From Sphingomonas sp. 7/4-4 (lineage in GTDB: Bacteria; Pseudomonadota; Alphaproteobacteria; Sphingomonadales; Sphingomonadaceae), in assembly GCF_027941955.1 (NCBI RefSeq), contig NZ_CP115960.1, positions 682,001 to 746,000 on the forward strand: a DNA stretch of 64,000 nt, read 5' to 3'. Within the stretch, counting starts at the first letter, position 1. The number at the start of each line of letters is the position of its first letter. Of the stretch, positions 1 through 10,559 are shown one piece after another. The notes under the pieces were generated by a model. That model had not been told where the DNA came from and searched no databases. It saw nothing but the letters and a program-made list of their open reading frames with translations. The translations under genes and the position numbers were made by a program.

Positions 1-423
1 GTGGTGTTCTTCATCTCGTCGCTCGCCGAGACCCAGCGCGCGCCGTTCGACCTGACCGAGGCCGAGAGCGAGCTCGTCGCGGGCTATCAGACCGAATATT
101 CGTCGATGAGCTTCGCGCTCTACTGGCTGGGCGAGTACGCGAACGTGCTGCTGATGTGCACGCTCAACGCGACCTTGTTCTGGGGCGGCTATCTGCCTCC
201 GTTCGACTGGGCGCCGCTCTACTGGGTGCCGGGCATCCTCTGGCTGTTCGCCAAGATCCTGTTCTTCTTCTTCGTGTTCAGCTGGGTGAAGGCGACCGTC
301 CCGCGCTATCGCTACGACCAGCTGATGCGGCTGGGCTGGAAGATTTTCCTGCCATTGTCGCTGATCTTCGTGTTCCTCGTTTCCGGGTATCTGATGTGGA
401 CCCGGGTTGGATTTTCCGCATGA
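1..423 (+). CDS. nuoH: NADH-quinone oxidoreductase subunit H (NuoH), 3' part
   Basis: This is the C-terminal 140 residues of NuoH, the complex I membrane subunit that sits at the quinone-binding interface. The gene begins before the window, so the GTG at base 1 is only an in-frame codon and not the start. The acidic cytoplasmic loop with [14 protein letters not shown], a hallmark of NuoH/ND1, is seen near residues 15-30, followed by three hydrophobic membrane segments and the conserved ending around [13 protein letters not shown]. Its TGA overlaps the ATG of nuoI (ATGA), so the two are translationally coupled. Identification is by strong family resemblance and operon position. Confidence 0.96.
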   Translation: MVFFISSLAETQRAPFDLTEAESELVAGYQTEYSSMSFALYWLGEYANVLLMCTLNATLFWGGYLPPFDWAPLYWVPGILWLFAKILFFFFVFSWVKATVPRYRYDQLMRLGWKIFLPLSLIFVFLVSGYLMWTRVGFSA

Positions 424-905
424 GCGTCGCCCAGCTAATCCGTTCCTACACCCTGTGGGAGTTCATCAAGGCCCACTGGTTGACCTTGCGGTATTTCTTC
501 AAGCCCAAGGCGACGATCAACTATCCGTACGAGAAGAACCCGATCTCGCCCCGTTTCCGCGGCGAGCATGCGCTGCGTCGTTATGCCAATGGCGAAGAGC
601 GCTGCATCGCGTGCAAGCTGTGCGAGGCGGTATGCCCGGCGCTGGCGATCACGATCGAGGCCGAGCCGCGCGACGACGGCAGCCGCCGCACGACGCGCTA
701 CGACATCGACATGACCAAGTGCATCTATTGCGGGCTGTGCCAGGAGGCGTGCCCCGTCGATGCGATCGTCGAGGGGCCGAACTTCGAATTCTCGACCGAG
801 ACCCGCGAGGAGCTGATCTACGACAAGGACAAGCTGCTCGCGAACGGCGACCGCTGGGAGCGCGCGATCGCCGCGAACCTTGCCGCCGATGCACCGTACC
901 GTTAA
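420..905 (+). CDS. nuoI: NADH-quinone oxidoreductase subunit I (NuoI), 2x[4Fe-4S]
   Basis: A 161-residue ferredoxin-like subunit of the complex I peripheral arm, carrying electrons through clusters N6a and N6b towards the quinone site. Two CxxCxxCxxxCP motifs are visible: Cys62/65/68/72 and Cys101/104/107/111. The N-terminal stretch is amphipathic and contacts the membrane arm, as is usual in NuoI. The ATG at 420 overlaps the nuoH stop and gives the usual family length. A longer reading from ATG 156 would run through nuoH and was discarded. Confidence 0.97.
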   Translation: MSVAQLIRSYTLWEFIKAHWLTLRYFFKPKATINYPYEKNPISPRFRGEHALRRYANGEERCIACKLCEAVCPALAITIEAEPRDDGSRRTTRYDIDMTKCIYCGLCQEACPVDAIVEGPNFEFSTETREELIYDKDKLLANGDRWERAIAANLAADAPYR

Positions 906-938
906 GCGCACCGCAATCGTCAGGGGCCGCCAGATTCC

Positions 939-1550
939 GTGATCCAGCTTCTCGCCTTTTATCTGTTCGCGTTCGTGGTCTGCGTCAGCGCAGGCTTTAC
1001 GATCCTGTCGCGCAACCCGGTGCATTCGGTGCTCTGGCTGATCCTCGCTTTCTTCAACGCGGCGGGGCTGATGGTGCTCGCGGGCGCCGAGTTCATCGCG
1101 ATGCTGCTCGTCATCGTCTATGTCGGCGCGGTCGCGGTGCTCTTCCTGTTCGTCGTGATGATGCTCGACATCGACTTCACCGAGTTGCGCGCCGGCGTGA
1201 TGCGCTATGCCGCGATCGGCCTAGCGCTCGCGGTCGCGCTGGTCGCCGAGATCATCATCGCGATCGGCGCCTATAGCGCGGGCGGGATCCAGCTCGGCCG
1301 CCGCATCGCCCCGATCGACGCGGGCGTGCCCAATATCGAGGCGATCGGCCAATTGCTCTACACGCGCTATCTGTTCGTGTTCGAAGGCGCCGGGCTCGTG
1401 CTGCTGGTCGCGATGATCGGTGCGATCGTGCTGACATACCGTCAGCGCAGCGACGTCCGCCCGCAGAACATCAATCGCCAGATCAACCGCCGTTCGAAGG
1501 ATGCGACGCGCAACATGAACCCACCGGTTGGGCAGGGGGTCGAACTGTGA
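939..1550 (+). CDS. nuoJ: NADH-quinone oxidoreductase subunit J (NuoJ)
   Basis: A 203-residue polytopic subunit of the complex I membrane arm (ND6 family). About five membrane helices are visible, with the conserved glycine-rich third helix around [21 protein letters not shown], where the pi-bulge of the family sits. The tail after the last helix (from about residue 165) is hydrophilic and poorly conserved. The start is GTG 939, after a 33-base gap from nuoI; GTG is used again by nuoK. The stop overlaps the GTG of nuoK by four bases. Confidence 0.95.
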   Translation: MIQLLAFYLFAFVVCVSAGFTILSRNPVHSVLWLILAFFNAAGLMVLAGAEFIAMLLVIVYVGAVAVLFLFVVMMLDIDFTELRAGVMRYAAIGLALAVALVAEIIIAIGAYSAGGIQLGRRIAPIDAGVPNIEAIGQLLYTRYLFVFEGAGLVLLVAMIGAIVLTYRQRSDVRPQNINRQINRRSKDATRNMNPPVGQGVEL

Positions 1551-1852
1551 TCTCCGTTACGCATTACCTGGTCGTCTCGGCGATCCTGTTCACGCTGGGT
1601 GTGCTCGGCATCTTCATGAACCGCAAGAATTTGATCGTCATCCTGATGGCGATCGAGCTCATCCTGCTCGCAGTGAACCTCAACCTCGTCGCCTTCTCGG
1701 CGGCGCTCGGGGATCTCGTGGGGCAGGTCTTCGCGATGTTCGTGCTGACCGTCGCCGCCGGCGAGGCCGCGATCGGGCTCGCCATTCTCGTCATCTACTT
1801 CCGTAGCCGGGGCACGATCTCGGTCGACGACGTCAATCGGATGAAGGGCTGA
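1547..1852 (+). CDS. nuoK: NADH-quinone oxidoreductase subunit K (NuoK)
   Basis: A 101-residue three-helix subunit of the complex I membrane arm (ND4L family). The two buried glutamates needed for proton pumping in the family are present: Glu37 in MAIELIL and Glu73 in AAGEAAIG. The GTG start at 1547 overlaps the nuoJ stop, and the TGA overlaps the ATG of nuoL, so the genes form a tightly coupled series. Length is exactly that of the family. Confidence 0.97.
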   Translation: MISVTHYLVVSAILFTLGVLGIFMNRKNLIVILMAIELILLAVNLNLVAFSAALGDLVGQVFAMFVLTVAAGEAAIGLAILVIYFRSRGTISVDDVNRMKG

Positions 1853-3939
1853 TGTCGCCGATTCTCCTCATCGTATTCCTGCCGCTCGCCGCGGCGGTGA
1901 TCGCCGGCCTGTCGAACAAGACGTTCGGGAGCGTGCTGCCCAAGGCGCTGACGACGGGTGCGCTGTTCGTCTCGTGCGCGCTGTCCTGGCCGATCTTCAT
2001 CCAGTATCTGCACGGCGGCGGCGAGCAGACCGTGGTCCCGGTGCTAAACTGGATGACCTCGGGCAGCCTGCAGGTCGAATGGGCGCTGCGGGTGGATTCG
2101 CTGACCGCGGTGATGCTCGTGGTGATCACCAGCGTCTCGGCGCTCGTCCACCTCTATAGCTGGGGCTATATGAGCGAGGACCCGGATCAGCCGCGCTTCT
2201 TCGCCTATCTCTCGCTGTTCACCTTCGCGATGCTGATGCTCGTGACCGCCGATAACCTCGTCCAGATGTTCTTCGGCTGGGAAGGCGTGGGCCTCGCTTC
2301 CTATCTGCTGATCGGTTTCTGGTTCCGGAAGCCCTCGGCGAACGCCGCGGCGATCAAGGCGTTCGTCGTCAACCGCGTCGGCGATCTCGGTTTCATGCTC
2401 GGCATTTTCGGCACCTATCTCGTGTTCGGCACCGTATCGATCAACGAGATCCTCGCCGCTGCGCCGGGCATGCATGGCTCGACGATCGGCTTCCTGTGGT
2501 TCCGCGCGGACACGATGACCGTGCTCTGCCTGCTGCTGTTCCTCGGCGCGATGGGCAAGTCGGCGCAGCTCGGGCTCCACACCTGGCTTCCCGACGCGAT
2601 GGAAGGCCCGACCCCGGTTTCGGCGCTGATCCACGCCGCGACGATGGTCACCGCCGGCGTGTTCATGGTCTGCCGCCTGTCGCCGATGTTCGAGACCAGC
2701 CCGGTCGCGATGGGCGTCGTCACCTTTGTCGGTGCCGCGACCTGCCTGTTCGCCGCGACTGTCGGCCTCGTCCAGACCGATATCAAGCGTGTGATCGCCT
2801 ATTCGACCTGTTCGCAGCTCGGCTACATGTTCTTCGCGGCGGGCGTCGGCGCTTATGGCGCGGCGATGTTCCACCTGTTCACGCATGCTTTCTTCAAGGC
2901 TTTGCTGTTCCTCGGCGCCGGCTCGGTGATCCACGCGATGCACCACGAGCAGGACATGCGCTTCTATGGCGGCCTCAGGAAGCATATCCCGCTGACCTTC
3001 TGGACGATGATGTTCGGCACGCTGGCGATCACCGGCGTCGGCATCCCTGCGGTGTTCGGCAATCCGACTGCGTTCGGCTTCGCCGGCTTCCATTCGAAGG
3101 ATGCGATCATCGAGGCAGCCTGGGCAGCGGGCGTCCCCAGCGCCTTCTGGGTCGGGGTGTTCGTGGCGTTGCTCACCAGCTTCTATTCGTGGCGCGTGGT
3201 GTTCCTGACCTTCTACGGCAAGCCGCGTTGGGCGGGCTCGGAGCATATCCAGCACGCCGCCCACGATGCGCATGGCCATGACTCGCATCATGACGACGCC
3301 CCCTCGGCCGAGGATGCCGGGTATGCGCCCGACGCCCATCATGCCGCGCACGACGATCATGCCCATGAGGGGACGGCGGGCTATCATCCGCACGAGAGCC
3401 CGTGGGCGATGCTGATCCCGCTGGTGCTGCTGTCGATCGGCGCGATCGCCGCGGGCTTCGTCTTCCACGGCTTCTTCATCGAGGCCGAAGAGGGCGCGCA
3501 TTTCTGGAACAATGCGATCGCCTTCGACGCGCATCTGATGCACGCGATGCATGAGGTGCCGCTCTGGGTGAAGCTCTCGGCCACCGTCGCGATGCTGCTC
3601 GGCTTCGGCGGTGCCTGGTACGCCTACATCAAGCGGCCCAGCTTCGCCGGTGCCGTCGCCAGCAACTTCCGGGTGCTCTACACCTTCCTGCTCAACAAAT
3701 GGTACTTCGACGAGCTCTACAACTTCCTGTTCGTCCGCCCCGCATTCGCGCTCGGCCGGCTGCTCTGGAAGGCGGGTGACGAGGGGACCATCGACCGCTT
3801 CGGACCCAACGGCATCGCCCGGCTGGTCCAGCTCGGCAGCGTCGGCACGGCGCGCCTGCAATCGGGATATCTCTACACCTATGCCTTCATCATGCTGATC
3901 GGTCTCACCGCCGCGCTCACCTGGGTGATCGCAGGATGA
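1852..3939 (+). CDS. nuoL: NADH-quinone oxidoreductase subunit L (NuoL)
   Basis: A 695-residue antiporter-like proton-pumping subunit at the distal end of the complex I membrane arm. The conserved N-terminal helices, the [13 protein letters not shown] segment (about residue 142) with its key Glu, and the long lateral helix region with the last C-terminal membrane helix are recognisable. Between about residues 460 and 515 lies a histidine- and aspartate-rich loop with roughly 14 His, for example [12 protein letters not shown] and [12 protein letters not shown]. Loops of this kind occur in NuoL of some bacteria and may bind metal, but no function can be read from sequence. Overlaps nuoK and nuoM by 1 and 4 bases. 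Confidence 0.97.
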   Translation: MSPILLIVFLPLAAAVIAGLSNKTFGSVLPKALTTGALFVSCALSWPIFIQYLHGGGEQTVVPVLNWMTSGSLQVEWALRVDSLTAVMLVVITSVSALVHLYSWGYMSEDPDQPRFFAYLSLFTFAMLMLVTADNLVQMFFGWEGVGLASYLLIGFWFRKPSANAAAIKAFVVNRVGDLGFMLGIFGTYLVFGTVSINEILAAAPGMHGSTIGFLWFRADTMTVLCLLLFLGAMGKSAQLGLHTWLPDAMEGPTPVSALIHAATMVTAGVFMVCRLSPMFETSPVAMGVVTFVGAATCLFAATVGLVQTDIKRVIAYSTCSQLGYMFFAAGVGAYGAAMFHLFTHAFFKALLFLGAGSVIHAMHHEQDMRFYGGLRKHIPLTFWTMMFGTLAITGVGIPAVFGNPTAFGFAGFHSKDAIIEAAWAAGVPSAFWVGVFVALLTSFYSWRVVFLTFYGKPRWAGSEHIQHAAHDAHGHDSHHDDAPSAEDAGYAPDAHHAAHDDHAHEGTAGYHPHESPWAMLIPLVLLSIGAIAAGFVFHGFFIEAEEGAHFWNNAIAFDAHLMHAMHEVPLWVKLSATVAMLLGFGGAWYAYIKRPSFAGAVASNFRVLYTFLLNKWYFDELYNFLFVRPAFALGRLLWKAGDEGTIDRFGPNGIARLVQLGSVGTARLQSGYLYTYAFIMLIGLTAALTWVIAG

Positions 3940-5513
3940 CCGGTTTCCCGATCCTTTCCATCATGCTGGCGATACCCGCGATCGCCGCGGTTGCCTGCCT
4001 GTTCGCCGGCGCACAGGGCGCCCGCTGGCTCGCCTTGGGGGCAACCCTGATCGACCTGGCGCTCGGCATCTGGCTCTGGGCCAATTTCGACCAGAGCGCG
4101 GGTGCGGCGCAGTGGCAGTTCGTCGAGCATGTCCGGCTGTTCGGCATCGGCGGCGTCGATTTCGCCTGGGCGCTGGGCATCGACGGCTTCGCCTTGCTGC
4201 TGATCATGCTCTCGGTCTTCCTCATGCCGATCTGCATCGGCGCGAGCTGGGTCGCGATCGAGAAGCGCGTGCCCGAATATATGGCGGCGATGCTCGTCAC
4301 GCTGATCCTGATGATCGGCACCTTCGCCGCGCAGGACCTGCTGCTCTTCTACGTCTTCTTCGAAGGCGGCCTGATCCCGATGTACCTGATCATCGGCATC
4401 TGGGGCGGCGCGAACCGCATCTACGCGTCGTACAAATTCTTCCTCTACACCTTGCTCGGTTCGTTGCTGATGCTGATCGCGATGATCGCGATGCTGCTCA
4501 ACGCCGGTACAGCGTCGATCCCCGAGCTGATGGTGCACGACTTCCCGGCGCAGTGGCAGACCTGGCTGTGGCTGGCCTTCTTCGCGTCGTTCGCGGTCAA
4601 GATGCCGATGTGGCCGGTCCACACCTGGCTTCCCGATGCACACGTGCAGGCGCCAACCGCCGGTTCGGTGATCCTGGCAGGCGTGCTGCTCAAGCTCGGC
4701 GGCTATGGCTTCCTGCGCTTCAGCCTGCCGATGTTCCCCGAAGCCTCGGCGCAATTCATGTGGCTGGTGTTCGCCTTGTCGTGCGTCGCGGTGGTGTACA
4801 CCTCGCTGGTCGCTTTGGTGCAGTCGGACATGAAGAAGCTGATCGCCTATTCGTCGGTCGCGCACATGGCGATCGTGACGATGGGACTGTTCGCCTTCAA
4901 CCAGCAGGGCGTGGAGGGCGCGATGATGGTCATGCTCGGCCACGGCCTCGTCTCGGGCGCGCTCTTCCTCTGCGTCGGCGTGATCTACGATCGCCTGCAC
5001 ACGCGCGAGATCGATCGCTACGGCGGCCTCGCGATCAACATGCCGCGTTATGCGCTGCTGTTCATGTTGTTCACCATGGCCTCGGTCGGACTGCCGGGAA
5101 CCAGCAACTTCGTCGGCGAATTCCTCGGGCTGGCGGGCGTTTACCAGGTCTCGACCTGGACCGCGCTGATCGGCACCAGCGGCATCATCCTCGGTGCGGC
5201 CTATATGCTGTACCTCTATCGCCGCGTCGTGTTCGGCGATCTGACCAAGGAAGACGTCCGCGCGATGCCCGATCTGAACGGCCGCGAGCTCTGGCTGCTC
5301 GCCCCGATCGCGGCGGCGGTGCTGTGGATGGGCGTATACCCTGAGAGCTTCCTCAAGCCGATGCGGCCGGACGTCGAGCGGCTGGTCGAGCGGATGAGCC
5401 GCGTGATGCCTGCGGGTGACTCGCAGCCGACCGCCGGCAAGCCCGCGCCCGCCGCCGCGCATGGCGAAGAACATGCTGCCCCCGCTGCTGCTGCGCACGG
5501 GGAGGCGCACTGA
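3936..5513 (+). CDS. nuoM: NADH-quinone oxidoreductase subunit M (NuoM)
   Basis: A 525-residue antiporter-like proton-pumping subunit of complex I (ND4 family), about 14 membrane helices. The functional Glu lies in [16 protein letters not shown] (about residue 144), and [16 protein letters not shown] (about residue 225) is the family signature with the conserved Lys. The C-terminal 35 residues are Ala/His-rich and charged, beyond the usual end of the family. ATG 3936 overlaps the nuoL stop; the TGA shares a base with nuoN. Confidence 0.97.
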   Translation: MTGFPILSIMLAIPAIAAVACLFAGAQGARWLALGATLIDLALGIWLWANFDQSAGAAQWQFVEHVRLFGIGGVDFAWALGIDGFALLLIMLSVFLMPICIGASWVAIEKRVPEYMAAMLVTLILMIGTFAAQDLLLFYVFFEGGLIPMYLIIGIWGGANRIYASYKFFLYTLLGSLLMLIAMIAMLLNAGTASIPELMVHDFPAQWQTWLWLAFFASFAVKMPMWPVHTWLPDAHVQAPTAGSVILAGVLLKLGGYGFLRFSLPMFPEASAQFMWLVFALSCVAVVYTSLVALVQSDMKKLIAYSSVAHMAIVTMGLFAFNQQGVEGAMMVMLGHGLVSGALFLCVGVIYDRLHTREIDRYGGLAINMPRYALLFMLFTMASVGLPGTSNFVGEFLGLAGVYQVSTWTALIGTSGIILGAAYMLYLYRRVVFGDLTKEDVRAMPDLNGRELWLLAPIAAAVLWMGVYPESFLKPMRPDVERLVERMSRVMPAGDSQPTAGKPAPAAAHGEEHAAPAAAAHGEAH

Positions 5514-6973
5514 TGAGCTATTCGATGCAATTGATGATGGTCCTGCCCGAGCTGGTGCTCAGCCTGGGTGCGATCCTGCTGATGCTGGTCGCCGCATGGG
5601 GCGGGCAGGCTTCCACCAAGCTGGTGAGCTGGGCATCGATCGCCGTGCTGATCGGCGCGGGTATCGCGCTGGCGGGACCGGCTTCGGCCGGCGGCGAGGC
5701 GTTCGGCGGGCTCTATCGTCCCGACATGTTTGCGGCGTTCGCCAAGGCACTGATCTTCTTCGCCGCCGCGGTCTCGATCCTGATCGCGCCGCGCTTCTTC
5801 CAGACGACCTCCGGCGACGATCTTCGCCCCGAATATCCCGTGCTGATCCTGCTGTCGGCGGCGGGCATGGGGATGATGGTCTCGGCGGGCGATCTGATGA
5901 GCCTCTATGTCGGCCTCGAACTGCAGAGCCTCTCGGCGTACATCCTTGCCAGCTTCATGCGCCGCGACACGCGCTCGGCCGAAGCGGGCCTGAAGTATTT
6001 CGTCCTCGGTGCGCTCGCCTCGGGCATCCTGCTCTACGGCATCAGCCTGGTGTACGGCTTCTCGGGCACGACGCTCTTCGCGGGTATCGCCGATGCCTAT
6101 GGTACGACGGATCTACGTAGTCCTCAAGGGATTGGCTTGCTGTTCGGCCTCGTATTCGTCTTCGCGGGTCTCGCCTTCAAGATCAGCGCCGTGCCGTTCC
6201 ACATGTGGACTCCGGACGTCTACGAAGGCGCGCCGACGCCGGTGACTGCCTTCTTCGCTTCGGCGCCCAAGGTCGCGGCGATCGCGCTCGCCACCCGCGT
6301 CGCGATCGAGGCGATGGGGCCGGCGATCCATGACTGGCGCCAGATCGTGATCTTCGCGGCTTTGGCCTCGATCATCTTCGGCGCGGTTGCGGCGATCGGG
6401 CAGACCAACATCAAGCGGCTGCTCGCTTATTCGTCGATCAACAATGTCGGCTTCGCGCTGATCGGCCTCGCCGCCGGCGGCGAGGCGGGTGTGTCGAGCG
6501 TGCTCTATTACATGGCGATCTACGTCGTCATGACGTTGGGCAGCTTCCTGATCGTGCTCCAGATGCGCGGCCCCGACGGCCAGCCGATCGAGAGCATCGC
6601 CAGCCTCTCGGGCATGTCACGCTCGCGGCCGGGTCTCGCGCTCGCCTTCGCGATCTTCATGTTCAGCCTCGCGGGTATCCCGCCATTGCTCGGCTTCTTC
6701 GCCAAGCTGCAGGTGTTCGTCGCGGCAGTGCATGCCGGCCTGTTCATCTTCGCGGCGGTGGGCGCCGCGGCCTCGGCGATCGGCGCCTTCTACTATCTGA
6801 AGATCGTCAAGACGATGTACTTCGACGAGCCGGGCGAGGCGTTCTCGGGCAAGACCGATCCGGTTGAGGGTGCGCTGCTGGTGGTGGCCGCGGCGGTGAT
6901 CTCGCCGCTCGGCTGGCCGCTGCTAGGGCAGCTCGAGCTGTTCACTGCATCGGCTGCGAAGGCGCTGTTCTGA
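5513..6973 (+). CDS. nuoN: NADH-quinone oxidoreductase subunit N (NuoN)
   Basis: A 486-residue antiporter-like subunit of complex I (ND2 family), the last gene of the nuo operon. The GLELQSLSAYILASF segment (about residue 135) with its conserved Glu and the FKISAVPFHMWTPDVYEG signature (about residue 222) with its Lys are clear. Start ATG at 5513 is coupled to the nuoM stop. The nuoN stop runs directly into birA, as is common in Sphingomonadales. Confidence 0.97.
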   Translation: MSYSMQLMMVLPELVLSLGAILLMLVAAWGGQASTKLVSWASIAVLIGAGIALAGPASAGGEAFGGLYRPDMFAAFAKALIFFAAAVSILIAPRFFQTTSGDDLRPEYPVLILLSAAGMGMMVSAGDLMSLYVGLELQSLSAYILASFMRRDTRSAEAGLKYFVLGALASGILLYGISLVYGFSGTTLFAGIADAYGTTDLRSPQGIGLLFGLVFVFAGLAFKISAVPFHMWTPDVYEGAPTPVTAFFASAPKVAAIALATRVAIEAMGPAIHDWRQIVIFAALASIIFGAVAAIGQTNIKRLLAYSSINNVGFALIGLAAGGEAGVSSVLYYMAIYVVMTLGSFLIVLQMRGPDGQPIESIASLSGMSRSRPGLALAFAIFMFSLAGIPPLLGFFAKLQVFVAAVHAGLFIFAAVGAAASAIGAFYYLKIVKTMYFDEPGEAFSGKTDPVEGALLVVAAAVISPLGWPLLGQLELFTASAAKALF

Positions 6974-7670
6974 CCGCGACGATCCGGACCGTCGCCGAGA
7001 CGGGCTCGACCAACATGGATGTGGCCGAACTCGCACGGAGCGGCGCGAGCGAAGGCCTGTGGCTGCGCGCCGAGCGGCAGACCTCCGGCAAGGGCCGGCA
7101 GGGCAGGGCGTGGGACCTCGCCCGCCGGCAATCTCTACATCTCGACTTTGGTCCGCGTGCGGCCCGGCGAGCCTTCGCCCGCGACGCTGGCGCTGGTCGC
7201 GGCGGTGGCGCTGGAGGAAGCGGTGTCGCTGTTCGGGGTGCAGCCGATGCTCAAATGGCCCAATGACCTGCTGGTCGACGGCGCCAAGCTCTCCGGCATC
7301 CTGCTCGAGCGTGTCGAGGACGCAGTGATCATCGGCTTCGGCGTCAACCTCGCGCAGCATCCGGTCGATCTGGATCGCCCCGCCACCAGCATCGCCGCGC
7401 ATGCCCCCGCGCCGGACCCGCAGGTTTTCGCAGAGGCGCTCGCCGAGATCTTCGCCCGCTGGCTCTCGCGCTGGCGTGACGGCATCGCCCCGGTACGCGA
7501 TCGCTGGCTCGCCCGTGCACACCCTGGATACCGCGCTCACCGCGCGGCTGGCGGACGGCAGCTCGATGGAGGGGCTGTTCGGCGGGCTCGATGCGCAGGG
7601 CGCGCTCATCCTGCGCTTGGCCGATGGCACTACCCGTGTCATTCACGCGGGCGACGTGTTCCTGCTCTGA
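6970..7670 (+). CDS. birA: Biotin--[acetyl-CoA-carboxylase] ligase (BirA), two frameshifts
   Basis: Biotin protein ligase, which makes biotinyl-AMP and loads biotin on the carboxylase carrier protein. No DNA-binding domain is present. Family motifs appear in order but in three frames: VAETGSTN and GKGRQGRAW in frame 1, [17 protein letters not shown] in frame 2, and the C-terminal domain ending HAGDVFLL in frame 3. The first shift is at 7114-7120, where GACCTCG stands for GACTCG, a GANTC site; removing one C restores the motif into SPAGNLYIS. The second, at about 7521-7525, is not at such a site. No usual start codon precedes the ETGSTN motif: the frame can be opened at CTG 6970, overlapping the nuoN stop, and ATG 7015 is too late. 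Probably functional in the organism. Confidence 0.85.
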
Positions 7671-7681
7671 AGGGAAGGCAA

Positions 7682-8464
7682 ATGCTGCTCGCCGTCGACG
7701 CCGGCAACACCAATGTCGTCTTTGCGCTGGTCGAGGACGGGGAGATCCGTGCGCGCTGGCGCATCGCCACCGATCCGCGGCGCACCGCCGACGAATATGC
7801 GGTGTGGCTGAACCAGCTGCTCAACCTCGAAGGTTATGACCGTTCGGTCGTGACCGGAGTGATCATCGGCATCGTGGTCCCGCGTGCGTTGCACAACCTG
7901 CAGGTGCTCAGCAGCAAATACTTCAAGACCGAGGCAGTGATCGCCGGGCAGGGGAGTGCCGAATGGGGCTTCCCGCTCGATGTCGAGGAGCCCGGCAGCC
8001 TCGGCGCCGATCGCGCGCTCAACATGATCGCGGGGCATGCCCGGCACGAAGGCGACCTGATCATCATCGACTTCGGCACCGCGACCACGTTCGAGCTGGT
8101 CGACTATAAAGGCGCGTACAAAGGCGGAATCATCGCGCCCGGCATCAACCTGTCGCTCGACGCATTGGTCACCGCCGCCGCCAAGCTGCCCCGCATCGCG
8201 ATCTCGGCACCCGAGAAAACCAGCGTGGTGGGGCGCAATACGGTCGACCAGATGCATATCGGCATCTATTGGGGCTATGTCGCGATGATCGAGGGCCTCG
8301 TCGCCCGGCTCAAGGCCGAGGTGGGGCGCCCGCTCAAGGTGATCGCCACCGGCGGACTGGCGGTGCTCTTCGAAAAGCATACATCGGTCTTCGACACGAT
8401 CGAACCAGACCTGACCATCCAGGGTCTGGCCATGCTGTGGGAACGCAGCCAGCAAGGAAATTAA
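7682..8464 (+). CDS. coaX: Type III pantothenate kinase
   Basis: Phosphorylates pantothenate in the first step of coenzyme A synthesis. The 260-residue protein has the ASKHA phosphate loop DAGNTN (residues 5-10), the GADR segment (about residue 106) that is typical of CoaX, and [13 protein letters not shown] (about residue 127) with the catalytic region. ATG 7682 follows the birA stop by 11 bases with an AGGGAAGG ribosome site. CoaX between birA and RNase J is a frequent alphaproteobacterial order. Confidence 0.95.
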   Translation: MLLAVDAGNTNVVFALVEDGEIRARWRIATDPRRTADEYAVWLNQLLNLEGYDRSVVTGVIIGIVVPRALHNLQVLSSKYFKTEAVIAGQGSAEWGFPLDVEEPGSLGADRALNMIAGHARHEGDLIIIDFGTATTFELVDYKGAYKGGIIAPGINLSLDALVTAAAKLPRIAISAPEKTSVVGRNTVDQMHIGIYWGYVAMIEGLVARLKAEVGRPLKVIATGGLAVLFEKHTSVFDTIEPDLTIQGLAMLWERSQQGN

Positions 8465-10100
8465 GTGACTCCAGGCAACGAACTCCTCTTCCTCGCGCTC
8501 GGCGGCTCGGGCGAGATCGGCATGAACGTCAATCTCTACGGCACGCAGGGCAAGTGGCTGATGGTCGATTGCGGCATCACCTTCGGCGACGCCAACTATC
8601 CCGGGGTCGACGTGATCCTGCCCGACCTCCAGTTCATCGAGGAGCGGCTCGACGACCTCATCGGCATCGTGCTGACACACGGCCATGAGGATCATATCGG
8701 CGCCTTGCCCTATCTCGCCGGAGACCTCGGCGTGCCGCTTTATGCGACGCCGTTCACTGCGGGGCTGATCTACGGCAAGCTCGAGGAAGAGGGCATCACC
8801 GACAAGGTCGAGCTCAACGTCGTGAAGGAGGACGGCCCCTTCTCGATCGGGCCGTTCACGATCACCTACACGCCGCTCGCCCATTCGATCCCCGAGGGCA
8901 ATGCGGTGCTGATCGAGACACCCTATGGCCGCGTGTTCCACACCGGCGACTGGAAGCTCGAAGAGGCCCCCGCGCTGGGCGGCGCGTCGACTGCGGCGGA
9001 GCTGACCGCGATCGGCGACGAAGGCGTGCTGGCGCTGGTCTGCGATCTCGACCAACGTGTTCAACCCCGAGGCCTCGGGGTCCGAGATCGACGTCCGCAA
9101 AGGCCTCGACGAGGTGATTGGGGCCGCCACGGGGCGCGTGCTCGTCACTACCTTTGCCTCCAATGCCGCACGGCTTCAGACGCTGGGCGAGGTCGCCGAG
9201 GATACCGGGCGCAAGCTGTGCGTCGCGGGGCGCTCGCTCGACCGGATCATCCGTGTCGCCAAGGCGACCGGCTATCTGCGCGACTTTCCCGAGACGATCG
9301 ATTTCGACACCGCGATGAGCCTGCCGCCGCGGCAGGTGATGATCGTCGCGACAGGCGGGCAGGGCGAGCCGCGCGCGGCGCTCAACCGCATCGCCGAGGA
9401 TACGCATGTCCTCAAGGTCCATGCCGGCGACACCGTCGTCTTCTCGTCGCGCCAGATCCCGGGCAACGAGATCGCGATCGGCAAGATCATGAACACGCTG
9501 GCCGGCAAGGGCGTCGAGCTGATCACCGACCGGCAGGCGTTCGTTCACGTCTCGGGTCATCCGGGGCGCCCCGAGCTCGCCGAGATGTATCGCTGGATCC
9601 GGCCGGAGATCATCCTGCCCGTCCATGGCGAAGTGCGGCACATGCACGAGCAGGCGCGCTTTGCGAAGGAGCAGGGGATCCCGCAGGCGATCACGCAGGT
9701 CAACGGCGATATCTGGAAGCTCGCGCCGGGCAAGCCGAAGCTGGTCGGTCAGGCGCATGCCGGGCGACTGGTGCTCGACGGCGACGTGATCCTGCCGGCC
9801 GACGGTACGACGATCAACGAGCGACGGCGGATCGCGCTGTACGGCCAGATCTCGGTCGCGGTCGCAATCCAGGGCGGGCGGCTCAAGGGTGCGCCGCAGA
9901 TCTGCGTGCAGGGCGTGCCGGTCGAGGAGGATCGCGATGCGTTCCTCGAGGAAGCCGCCGAAGCCGCGGCCGAGGCCGTAAAGAAGGACGGCCGCGACGT
10001 CGAGAAGCTGCGCGAGAGCGTGCGGCTCGCGGTGCGTCGGGCGGCGGTGCGCTTCACCGGCAAGAAGCCGGTGGTCGACGTGCTGGTCGTGGAGCTCTGA
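8465..10100 (+). CDS. rnj: Ribonuclease J, one frameshift
   Basis: Zinc-dependent endo- and 5'-3' exoribonuclease of the metallo-beta-lactamase/beta-CASP fold, used in mRNA turnover and rRNA processing. The HxHxDH zinc motif is HGHEDH (His72, His74, Asp76, His77); the beta-CASP region with TGGQGEPRAAL and the C-terminal domain follow. GTG 8465 lies directly behind the coaX stop. The frame breaks at 9044-9050, where GATCTCG stands for GATTCG; taking out one base joins LVCD to STNVFNPEASGSE, the normal sequence of the family. The 3' part is read in the frame of 9057-10100. The full protein would be about 545 residues, the usual length. Confidence 0.93.
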
Positions 10101-10103
10101 GCC

Positions 10104-10370
10104 ATGCGCTGGCAGTCGATGCTCGCGATCTACATCCTGTTCTGGGCGTTTTCGGTTTTCCTGGTGCTGCCCTTCGGGGTCCGCACCGCGCAGGAAGCGG
10201 GGGCGGAGCTCGTCCCCGGCCAGGCCGAGAGCGCCCCACACGGCTTCAGCCCGAAGAAGATCGCGATCCGCACGACGATCGTCGCGACGATGCTGTTCGG
10301 GCTGTTCTTCCTCAACTACGTCAACGGTTGGGTGACGGCCGACATGCTCGACTGGGTCCACCACCAGTAG
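10104..10370 (+). CDS. DUF1467 family membrane protein
   Basis: An 88-residue protein with two hydrophobic helices (about residues 5-25 and 58-76) joined by a polar linker, matching the alphaproteobacterial DUF1467 family, whose function is unknown. It starts three bases after the rnj stop and is probably cotranscribed with coaX and rnj. A hairpin at 10376-10404 follows and may end the operon. Family assignment rests on size, topology and the GVRTAQEAG region between the helices. Confidence 0.85.
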   Translation: MRWQSMLAIYILFWAFSVFLVLPFGVRTAQEAGAELVPGQAESAPHGFSPKKIAIRTTIVATMLFGLFFLNYVNGWVTADMLDWVHHQ

Positions 10371-10375
10371 GATTT

Positions 10376-10404
10376 CGCGGGCTTAGCTTCGCACTTTGCC
10401 CGCG
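10376..10404 (+). terminator. Hairpin after DUF1467 gene
   Basis: The inverted repeat CGCGGGC / GCCCGCG (10376-10382 and 10398-10404) lies six bases behind the stop. The loop is 15 bases and there is no clear T-run, so termination is plausible but not proven. Confidence 0.45.
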
Positions 10405-10535
10405 GTTCGTGAATGAAAATTGCGCGTTCGAGCATGAAAATGTCGTGATGCGCCGAGCCTGATTCCACACTGTCAAAGAGCCGACAGCAAGGCTGGCACA
10501 GCAAATCCTACATTGGAAGGTCGAACGCCAAACAA

Positions 10536-10557
10536 CACCTCTCCCCAGAGGGGAAGG
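10536..10557. repeat. Palindrome of the CCTCTCCC/GGGAGAGG family
   Basis: CCTCTCCCCAGAGGGGAAGGG lies between two convergent genes. It resembles the two arms of the larger element at 13247-13384 and is probably a fragment of the same dispersed repeat. The rest of 10371-10559 shows no gene. Confidence 0.4.
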
Positions 10558-10559
10558 GT

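Noticed and set aside
2044..3861. 605-codon open frame antisense to nuoL, and similar ones antisense to nuoM and coaX-rnj
   Set aside because: Shadow frames typical of high-GC coding DNA; repetitive charged composition and no start signals.
9040..9056. Programmed ribosomal frameshift in rnj (and carB, dxr)
   Set aside because: No slippery heptamer or downstream stem; the same GANTC-linked change appears in unrelated genes, so an artefact is simpler.
10470..10500. TTTGACA on the minus strand, resembling a promoter in front of an rRNA operon
   Set aside because: No -10 element at the right distance and no gene downstream in that direction.
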